From the IMG/VR virus record IMGVR_UViG_3300048833_000111, positions 32,218-96,217 of that record: a stretch of DNA of 64,000 nt; one strand, 5' to 3'. The notes beneath the pieces are model-generated. The model was not told the origin of the DNA and ran no database searches. It was given only the letters and a program-made list of their open reading frames with translations. How positions within the stretch are numbered: the stretch's first letter is position 1; the number at the start of each line of letters is the position of its first letter. The translations under genes and the position numbers were made by a program. Shown piece after piece: positions 56,219 to 62,186 of the stretch. The DNA comes from a virus.

Positions 56219-56814
56219 TATTTTTTATTTAACATTTGTTTTGTTATTTTTTCTTTTACTTCCTGATAAGTATAAGGTTTAAAATCATTAGTATCTACAC
56301 CTACATCCATTTGAGCAGGATGATGATTAATAACTCCTTTATTACTTAGACCTCCATGTACATGTCCAAATAACTGCCAAGAACCTCTATGTGAAGCATT
56401 CCAAGTTAGCATAGGATAATGACACATTACTATGTGCTGTTCTTTATATGTTATTTCTTCATCTTCTACAAATATCTCAGCAATATCATATATACCAGTC
56501 CAATGGTCTCTTATATATTCTTTACCTAAGGCATCTTTCTCATGATTACCAATAATTAAATATTTAGTACCATTCAATCTATATAATAAATCATTAAGTA
56601 CTTTAGGTATAGCTGTAAGTGATACATCTCCTAAATGGAATACTACCCCATCTTTAGGAACTATTTCATTCCATTTTTTTACTATAACCTCATTCATTTC
56701 ATGAACATTATTGAATGGTCTATCACAATATTTTATTATATTACTATGAAAGAAATGTGTATCAGATGTAAAGAATAATTTATCTTTATCAAATTGTATA
56801 TCTTTTATTCTCAT
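56218..56814 (-). CDS. Calcineurin-like metallophosphoesterase
   Basis: 198 residues. Family metal motifs appear in order: S-D-T-H (17-20), H-L-G-D-V near 60-64, G-N-H-E near 88-91, C-H-Y-P near 126-129 and G-H-V-H-G near 144-148. This is the compact YfcE/phage-type phosphoesterase. Substrate unknown; could act on nucleotides or cyclic nucleotides. Its stop overlaps the NAMPT start. Confidence 0.88.
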   Translation of the reverse strand: MRIKDIQFDKDKLFFTSDTHFFHSNIIKYCDRPFNNVHEMNEVIVKKWNEIVPKDGVVFHLGDVSLTAIPKVLNDLLYRLNGTKYLIIGNHEKDALGKEYIRDHWTGIYDIAEIFVEDEEITYKEQHIVMCHYPMLTWNASHRGSWQLFGHVHGGLSNKGVINHHPAQMDVGVDTNDFKPYTYQEVKEKITKQMLNKK

Positions 56815-57122
56815 ACTACTAAGATTAAACTTATATTATTTTTAGACACATACAGTTTATCTGTATGTGCTTGAACTCCCTCTATAGTTAAAGAACCTCC
56901 AGTTACAAAATATTCTCGTTCTATAAGAGTTTCATTTCTTTCATACCTATTAGTAGTTGGGTTTACATACCAATAACTTTGATAAGTATGTCTTTCTCTA
57001 CCTCTAGATAATGTTATTCCTCTAGGAGAAATTTTTAATACCTTATGAAAAGTATGCTTAGAGTGTATAGCCCTGGCTACAATATCCCCTACAAATATTT
57101 CTCTTCCAAATAAATCTGTCAT
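56811..57122 (-). CDS. Uncharacterised SH3-like protein (103 aa)
   Basis: 103 residues, basic and beta-rich. The opening DLFGREIFVGDIVARA resembles the D-x-x-G-x-x-I-x-x-G-D-x-V turn of small SH3-like phage proteins. The TGA stop overlaps the next ATG by 4 nt. Function unknown. Confidence 0.55.
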   Translation of the reverse strand: MTDLFGREIFVGDIVARAIHSKHTFHKVLKISPRGITLSRGRERHTYQSYWYVNPTTNRYERNETLIEREYFVTGGSLTIEGVQAHTDKLYVSKNNISLILVV

Positions 57123-57124
57123 AA

Positions 57125-57265
57125 TTACTCATTTTCTTGATTCTCATTACAATGACAAGGACATTTACAAGTACATTGTTTTCTTTTTAGATTGAACTCA
57201 TAGTCATCTGAAACCTCTAGGTCTTTCCTAGGTCCTTTTCCCCAACTTGATTGAAATAATCCCAT
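57125..57265 (-). CDS. Small Cys-rich protein (46 aa)
   Basis: A 46-residue frame from ATG 57265 to TAA 57125 that starts inside the stop codon of the upstream phosphatase gene (TAATG overlap) and ends 3 nt before the next start. The C-terminal part carries CTCKCPCHC, five Cys and one His in nine residues, then an acidic tail. The pattern resembles metallothionein-like or zinc-binding peptides. No family recognised. Confidence 0.65.
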   Translation of the reverse strand: MGLFQSSWGKGPRKDLEVSDDYEFNLKRKQCTCKCPCHCNENQENE

Positions 57266-58071
57266 TATTTTCTACCTTTAAATTCTGGATACAAACTCTT
57301 TGCATCATCTGATTGCCAATATTCTTTAGTTTCTAAGTCCATAATAGTTATGTGACCAAACCATCCACCTCCTGTATCTAAATTCCACATATTAGCTGCA
57401 TTCATAGGTGTACTTTCTCCCCAAAATTGAGTCTGTGTATGTCCTATGAATACTTCTTTAAAATTTCCTACCATTTTAAATTTAGGTTTCCAATCTTTCT
57501 TACCTAAATCTACAGATTTCATAGCTTGAAAACTAAGTGCTTGGTTCCATAAGTCTCTATCCCACCAGAATACAAAGTCTTCTTGGTCTTCTAAAGCTTT
57601 ATGTCTATTGAATCCTCCATGTACAAATAAATTATTATCTTTATCTATATAATAAGGTAATTGATTTCTAAAGAAATCTCTATGTGTTAGGGGAATATCC
57701 ATAGGACTTAATAAGTGGGGTATAGTAAATCTATTGGCTTCTGTAATATCAGGTCTAGTACTTCTTATATAAGATAAACCTGTAGCATCTTGTCCTTGTC
57801 CCCAATTAGAAGGACTCTCTCCTGTTTCTATCCAGGTATTAAACCAATCATCATGATTACCTCTAATAGCAATTAGATTTTTTATTTCAAGTAATTTTTC
57901 TACTACTTGAAAAGATTCAGAATGACCATCTACTACATCTCCTAAAGATATTAAAGTATCTTCTTCATTGTTAAAATTAGCTCTTTCTAAAGCTTGTAAA
58001 AACCCTTTTAAATTTCCATGGATGTCACCCACACAAAGAGTTCTACCTGTTTTTATGTTTTTGTTTTGCAT
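57265..58071 (-). CDS. PPP-type metallophosphatase
   Basis: 268 residues. The phosphoprotein-phosphatase signatures are in order: GDIHGN (17-22), GDVVDGH (44-50), RGNHDD (near 70-75), then V-H-G-G and a distal G-H-T-Q. This resembles the phage lambda/Ser-Thr phosphatase and ApaH group, which remove phosphate from proteins or hydrolyse Ap4A. Which of these it does cannot be told. Its 5' end overlaps the LAGLIDADG gene by 29 nt. Confidence 0.87.
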   Translation of the reverse strand: MQNKNIKTGRTLCVGDIHGNLKGFLQALERANFNNEEDTLISLGDVVDGHSESFQVVEKLLEIKNLIAIRGNHDDWFNTWIETGESPSNWGQGQDATGLSYIRSTRPDITEANRFTIPHLLSPMDIPLTHRDFFRNQLPYYIDKDNNLFVHGGFNRHKALEDQEDFVFWWDRDLWNQALSFQAMKSVDLGKKDWKPKFKMVGNFKEVFIGHTQTQFWGESTPMNAANMWNLDTGGGWFGHITIMDLETKEYWQSDDAKSLYPEFKGRK

Positions 58072-58639
58072 AAAATAATTTTTTATAGTTCATACTCTCA
58101 TGGTATAAATTTGCAAAATGTAATTCAAATTTTTTAACTTCTTTTACAGAAGTTAATCTAATTGCACTTTGACTTTTTTTAAAATTAATATTATATTTAT
58201 CTTTAAAATACTTTATAATATTTTCTACAGATTCTTCATTAAAACCATTGACACTTAATGTCAAATGACAATTATTACCATTATAGTATAAATTACCATC
58301 ATCCATAAACCATACTGCTATTGCAAGTGGTGTAAGCATATTTAATATTTGGTTAGATACTTCTTTTATTCCAAATGGGTAAAAAAGTTCTCTATATTTT
58401 TTATAATCATCTTTTTTAGAATATATTATAATAGAATGATAAATATTATTGGTTCTAATATCTAATCTACTTCTTTCATAAATAGAATAATGACTTAATG
58501 AATTTTCTGCTTTCCATAAAGCATAATCTTTTTGTTGTTGCGAATGTTCCCAACCTATTTTATAGGATTTAGATTTACCTATAAGTTTTCCTATGTATGC
58601 ATCTCCTAGAAGAGTGCCTAAAAGTATTTGTTCTTTCAT
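58043..58639 (-). CDS. LAGLIDADG-family homing endonuclease
   Basis: 198 residues from ATG 58639. An upstream in-frame ATG (58654) lies inside the TATCTTTG promoter, so it is rejected. Two helix motifs are present: LLGTLLGDAYIG (6-17, with D13) and LAIAVWFMDDG (105-115, with D113/D114), the two half-sites of a single-chain enzyme. It is free-standing between the small HicA-like gene and a phosphatase, and overlaps the phosphatase by 29 nt, a typical insertion position. Confidence 0.87.
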   Translation of the reverse strand: MKEQILLGTLLGDAYIGKLIGKSKSYKIGWEHSQQQKDYALWKAENSLSHYSIYERSRLDIRTNNIYHSIIIYSKKDDYKKYRELFYPFGIKEVSNQILNMLTPLAIAVWFMDDGNLYYNGNNCHLTLSVNGFNEESVENIIKYFKDKYNINFKKSQSAIRLTSVKEVKKFELHFANLYHESMNYKKLFYAKQKHKNR

Positions 58640-58643
58640 ATAA

Positions 58644-58677
58644 CAAAGATACAATTATCCCTGTTATATTCCTACAA
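58644..58677 (-). promoter_or_regulatory. Promoter of the LAGLIDADG gene (near-leaderless)
   Basis: On the minus strand TTG (58677-58675), a 23-nt spacer and TATCTTTG (58651-58644) lie with only four bases between the -7 element and the ATG at 58639. Confidence 0.6.
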
Positions 58678-58860
58678 CTATTTTATAAATTTTTCAGCCC
58701 ATTTTCTAAGTGGATTTACTGCATTATCTCCTGGATGGATAGAATACAATTCTCCACTCTTATTATGTACTAGTTTAACTGTTGTTTTCCGTGTTGTTTT
58801 TATAATAGAAAAGAGCTTAGTCTTTCTAAGCTCTTTTATTAATTTCTTATATTCTTTCAT
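58678..58860 (-). CDS. Small HicA-like protein (60 aa)
   Basis: 60 residues. A basic helix (about 3-25), a strand TTVKLVH and a terminal H-P-G-D-x-A-V-x-P-L-R-K-W (about 42-54) resemble the dsRBD-like HicA fold of mRNA-cleaving toxins and their phage relatives. The expected catalytic His could be H42, but the match is weak. A 12-bp hairpin (58809-58837) overlaps codons 9-17, just after the PRPP synthetase gene, so the frame may be attenuated by a terminator. TAG stop. Confidence 0.45.
   Translation of the reverse strand: MKEYKKLIKELRKTKLFSIIKTTRKTTVKLVHNKSGELYSIHPGDNAVNPLRKWAEKFIK
58809..58837 (-). terminator. Hairpin after the PRPP synthetase gene
   Basis: A 12-bp perfect stem (58809-58820 with 58826-58837, 5-nt loop) 25 nt after the PRPP synthetase stop codon. 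T-rich on its minus-strand 3' side (CTCTTTTCTATTAT). It overlaps the start of the next small reading frame, so it can be a terminator or an attenuator. Confidence 0.55.
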
Positions 58861-58861
58861 T

Positions 58862-59686
58862 TTAGAATATTTTATATATTTCTAAATTTTTGGGTTGGTC
58901 TGGTTGACCATCTCTATTAGATACTCCATAAAAATCAAATTTACTATTAGTAGTAAATACTTTATCAAAGTAATTTGTTATAGGGTCTAAACCTAAATTA
59001 GATACAGTTATATGTGATACAGCTAAGTATAACTTACCACAATTTCTTTCTCGTAGCATTTTAGCTAGACCTTTAAATGTTCCACCACCTACACAAATAT
59101 CATCTATAATGAGTATATCTTTACCTTCAAAATCTTGTCTATCTACTATTTGTGTAAGTTTAGATTTACCATCTATATAAGCTCTAAATTTACTAGCTGA
59201 ATAAGTTTCACCTTCCCATTTCAATTTATCACAAAGTTTCATTAATGGTTTAAACCCACCTGCATCTGAAGACATTAAAATTAAATTGTTATTTAACTCT
59301 TCCTGTGTATCATATGGAAGTGAATTTAATACTCTATTTACAAATCTACTATTATCTATAATTTTTACATTATCTATAAGAGCTTCAACTACTTCTGGAT
59401 TATGTGGATGATATATTTGAAAATCAGCATTCATTTCATTAAGAAGTTTACATACTAATTTTAATCCACTAGATTCTCCTTCATTAAATCTTCTATCAGC
59501 TTGAGCATCTATTAGATTAGGTATAATTATAGTAGGTCTTTTATGTTTCTCATTCCAATATGCATCTACAGCTTGGTTTAAATGCCATAAATCTTCGTAT
59601 GTATTTATTCTAAATACATTATTATGTAATTCTATAGTAGTATTACTTACATAAGTAGTACCATCTGGATATTTAGTTATTTTCAT
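58862..59686 (-). CDS. prs: Ribose-phosphate pyrophosphokinase (PRPP synthetase)
   Basis: 274 residues, shorter than the ~310 of cellular enzymes. It makes PRPP from ribose-5-phosphate and ATP. Conserved features: A-Q-A-D-R-R-F (61-67, from the flexible R-Q-D-R loop), S-S-D-A-G-G (139-144), and the PRPP-binding loop IIDDICVGGGTF (193-204). H93 and H95 in YHPHNP correspond to the D-L-H region. It is in the same operon as NAMPT, which uses PRPP. The N-terminal domain may lack part of the allosteric site. Confidence 0.9.
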   Translation of the reverse strand: MKITKYPDGTTYVSNTTIELHNNVFRINTYEDLWHLNQAVDAYWNEKHKRPTIIIPNLIDAQADRRFNEGESSGLKLVCKLLNEMNADFQIYHPHNPEVVEALIDNVKIIDNSRFVNRVLNSLPYDTQEELNNNLILMSSDAGGFKPLMKLCDKLKWEGETYSASKFRAYIDGKSKLTQIVDRQDFEGKDILIIDDICVGGGTFKGLAKMLRERNCGKLYLAVSHITVSNLGLDPITNYFDKVFTTNSKFDFYGVSNRDGQPDQPKNLEIYKIF

Positions 59687-59981
59687 CTTTAAAATTTTTA
59701 TGTCTTTTAGCTAAGTTTTTAGCTTTATTATAGTTAATATCCCCATAATCAAAATTATAAGGTTTTAACATAAATGTTTTCAATAGTCTAAAACAAGCTT
59801 CCTCTAAAGGTATTTCTAATCCTTTAATAGGTCCTTCTAAAGAATCTACATATTTTCTATAAAAACTTTCGTTAATTTTTTTAATAGTTTTATTTTTATG
59901 GTCTACTAAAACTGGGGAACCACTAACACCTATGTACCAAGAAAATCTCTTTCTTATTTTTTTTAATAGTTTTACTTTCAT
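59673..59981 (-). CDS. Uncharacterised basic protein (102 aa)
   Basis: 102 residues, very basic at both ends (MKVKLLKKIRKRFSW), no membrane segment, with aromatic residues throughout. It overlaps PRPP synthetase by 14 nt and the spanin-like gene by 4 nt, so it is translated as part of the operon. Family not recognised. Confidence 0.5.
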   Translation of the reverse strand: MKVKLLKKIRKRFSWYIGVSGSPVLVDHKNKTIKKINESFYRKYVDSLEGPIKGLEIPLEEACFRLLKTFMLKPYNFDYGDINYNKAKNLAKRHKNFKDENN

Positions 59982-60733
59982 AATTTGAGTGTAAATTTTT
60001 CAGGTTGTATAGAAACTCCTATTGTGGTATATATTTTACCAGTAAAATCTGTTCCAAAATTAAGACTTGGTCCTATAGATAAATTCTTTTTAGGAGGTAA
60101 ACCCACTTGATATACTTTCATAGTTTTGATTGTATTGTATGGGTTATGGGAGGTAATTTGACCAAAAGGTTTACCCTTACCTAATCCTAAAAAACCTGTT
60201 GGTTCTATACCTATAGTTAAAGAATATTTATCCTTATACCCTATATCATAAAATGTACTATCTTTAGTAGCTATACTTTCTCCAAATACCCATCCATCTA
60301 AATTAAATTTAGATTTGTATATAGGGGAGCCTACACTATCTTTAGTCACTTCAGTTTTAGTGGTAACTTCAGCAGAACCTTCTGTACTAAATTGTGTTAC
60401 ACTACCTTGTTTCCTAAGATATTTCTTCATCTCTTTAACTTCTTTCTGAAGTTCCATTGTAAGACTATCTCTAGTAGCAAAAGCTAAAAAGTCTTCTGCT
60501 CTTTGTGTTTGAAAGGATTCTATTTTAGCTATTAATTGTCCTTTCTCATTTCTACTTATTTCAAGTTCTGCATTAGCAGCACTTAAATTTTGTTGTAACT
60601 CCGCATACTGATTATTTTTATAAAATAGTAAAGAAGCAAGTACTAATATAGTAATTACTCCAATAGCTCTCCCAATAATCTTATACAAAGAAGTAGAATA
60701 ATTTATTTTTATTTCTCTATTTTGTAATTCCAT
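59978..60733 (-). CDS. Spanin-like membrane protein (TM, coiled coil, beta domain)
   Basis: 251 residues. A charged N-terminus, a transmembrane segment (about 20-42), a long coiled coil (about 45-105) and a beta-rich C-terminal domain (about 130-251) with alternating aromatic strands, ending in KFTLKL. This N-in, C-out layout fits a unimolecular spanin that ties inner to outer membrane, or another envelope protein. No lipobox is present at the N-terminus. Its position far from holin and endolysin makes the lysis role uncertain. Confidence 0.5.
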   Translation of the reverse strand: MELQNREIKINYSTSLYKIIGRAIGVITILVLASLLFYKNNQYAELQQNLSAANAELEISRNEKGQLIAKIESFQTQRAEDFLAFATRDSLTMELQKEVKEMKKYLRKQGSVTQFSTEGSAEVTTKTEVTKDSVGSPIYKSKFNLDGWVFGESIATKDSTFYDIGYKDKYSLTIGIEPTGFLGLGKGKPFGQITSHNPYNTIKTMKVYQVGLPPKKNLSIGPSLNFGTDFTGKIYTTIGVSIQPEKFTLKL

Positions 60734-60758
60734 AATACTTGCTTCTTTAAAAATTAAT

Positions 60759-61010
60759 TTATAAATATTTTATTACTTTACCTTGTGCATCTGAAAGAGT
60801 TCTAATATCAAACTCTATATCATAATGAGATACTACTGCCTCAGCAGCAATATCTTTACCTTCCCATATATTAAACAAAGTAAAGAATTTATGTGTTTCA
60901 AAAGGGATTACTCCTTTTTTGTTACATTCAGATATATAATAGTAATATATGATATTACCTATTTGTCCTGTTCTTTTAAACTCTAAATACTTATCTCTTG
61001 TTAATATCAT
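60759..61010 (-). CDS. Uncharacterised protein (83 aa)
   Basis: 83 residues, alpha/beta with aromatic clusters (YYYYISE near 23-29). It overlaps the next gene's stop by 4 nt, so it is translated with MazG. No domain recognised. Confidence 0.5.
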   Translation of the reverse strand: MILTRDKYLEFKRTGQIGNIIYYYYISECNKKGVIPFETHKFFTLFNIWEGKDIAAEAVVSHYDIEFDIRTLSDAQGKVIKYL

Positions 61011-61372
61011 TGTTCTTCTCTATTATCACCTGAACCATGTAAGGTATTTGTTTTTCTTCTAAGCATAAGTTTATTATAATTAGCTTCCATTACCTCTTCC
61101 AAAGTAAAACCTAATTCATTACTAAGTGCTGTTACATACCATATTACATCTCCAAGTTCCTTTTTAATATCCTTTCTAAAGTCAAGAGTTACTTTTCCTC
61201 CTGCATCTCTATAAAGTTTTTTCATTTTTTCTGCAACTTCCCCAGCTTCACCACATAATCCCATTGTACAATAGGTTAATCCTATTTCTTTAGGAAACAC
61301 AGCAGTTTCAGCAATTACATTTTGATAATCTTTTGTTGTCATAAAATTTAATCTTAATTGTTTACCATCCAT
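61007..61372 (-). CDS. MazG-like nucleotide pyrophosphohydrolase
   Basis: 121 residues, the compact single-domain MazG form. Motifs GEAGEVAE (41-48) and KELGDVIWYV (71-80; E72-x-x-D75) provide the E-x-x-E ... E-x-x-D metal-binding set. Such proteins hydrolyse NTPs or dNTPs to monophosphates, and may also degrade (p)ppGpp-type alarmones. It starts inside the upstream gene (19 nt overlap); an alternative start is M11. The operon also holds RNR and PRPP synthetase, fitting nucleotide-pool control. Confidence 0.85.
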   Translation of the reverse strand: MDGKQLRLNFMTTKDYQNVIAETAVFPKEIGLTYCTMGLCGEAGEVAEKMKKLYRDAGGKVTLDFRKDIKKELGDVIWYVTALSNELGFTLEEVMEANYNKLMLRRKTNTLHGSGDNREEQ

Positions 61373-61629
61373 CTTATTAATAGTTGAGCTGGTTCTTCTT
61401 TGTTAAAATCTACACATTCTTTTTCAGGTATTTTAAATAGTACTTTAGTACCATCTCCTAATCTAGTTTTATAGGTTAAATTAATATTAGGTTCTATACC
61501 CTCTTTACCTATAATCTTAGCTACAGGTTTTTCTTTGTAAAGAGCTTTTTTGATTTCTTCTGTTGAATTTTTCATTTTTACTTCATTCCAATTTTCTTCC
61601 CAATATATAAAATCATTCATATTACCCAC
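61354..61629 (-). CDS. Uncharacterised protein (91 aa)
   Basis: 91 residues, charged alpha/beta (IGKEGIEPNINLTYKTRLGDGTKVLFKIP). It overlaps the MazG gene by 19 nt and the HNH gene by 8 nt. The tight packing supports it being real. Family not recognised. Confidence 0.5.
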   Translation of the reverse strand: MGNMNDFIYWEENWNEVKMKNSTEEIKKALYKEKPVAKIIGKEGIEPNINLTYKTRLGDGTKVLFKIPEKECVDFNKEEPAQLLIRWMVNN

Positions 61630-62131
61630 ACTTACTACATAATTCTAAAAATCTCTCTTGTGTTAATGTACCTTTCATAAAATTTACATCTTTATGTAAC
61701 CATTGTACATTTCCTATAATATAACCTTTAGTATTATCTATTCTGTCTAGTGAAGCTGTTTGGGTGGATAGTTTTTTCCAATGTTTTCCAAACTGTATAT
61801 CTTCCCCAGATAAACTACATTTACCATTAAAAATACTTAAAATATAATCTAATGTAAGATTAAATTCAAAGTTCATTTTTTCTGCTCTTCTTTTTATTTT
61901 ATTTAAATAAGATTTTTCAAAAGATTGTTTAAGTGCAGCACAAGATTTACAACAAGAAACTTTCTCATTGACTAAATGTGCTGCATTTCTTATACCTTCT
62001 TTTCCACATTTACATCTTACCTTCCAATAAGTTGCTCTGTTAGAATTCTTTTTAAATATTTGGTCTGATATTACAGTCCAATCTCTAAATTGTTGTCCTA
62101 TTATAGGTATATATTTTAACTCTTTTGTCAT
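61622..62131 (-). CDS. HNH homing endonuclease
   Basis: 169 residues. An N-terminal zinc ribbon (about 38-70, RCKCGKEG and SCCKSC with four spaced Cys) precedes an HNH core with CSLSGEDIQF (about 110-119), SLDRIDNTKGYIIGNVQWLHKDVN (D-R-x-D-N and H-K-x-x-N). It is inserted directly downstream of the RNR gene with its own promoter. RNR genes are known hot spots for such mobile enzymes. Confidence 0.85.
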   Translation of the reverse strand: MTKELKYIPIIGQQFRDWTVISDQIFKKNSNRATYWKVRCKCGKEGIRNAAHLVNEKVSCCKSCAALKQSFEKSYLNKIKRRAEKMNFEFNLTLDYILSIFNGKCSLSGEDIQFGKHWKKLSTQTASLDRIDNTKGYIIGNVQWLHKDVNFMKGTLTQERFLELCSKCG

Positions 62132-62155
62132 AATTACTTAAATTTTAAATCTATG

Positions 62156-62186
62156 CAAATATAACAAAAATAATTATTACCCACAA
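62156..62186 (-). promoter_or_regulatory. Promoter of the HNH gene
   Basis: TTG (62186-62184), a 20-nt spacer and TATATTTG (62163-62156) on the minus strand, partly inside the last codons of the RNR gene, 24 nt upstream of the HNH ATG. Confidence 0.65.

Noticed and set aside
58640-58654. Upstream ATG of the LAGLIDADG gene
   Set aside because: It lies within the TATCTTTG promoter element; ATG 58639 starts directly before the conserved first motif.
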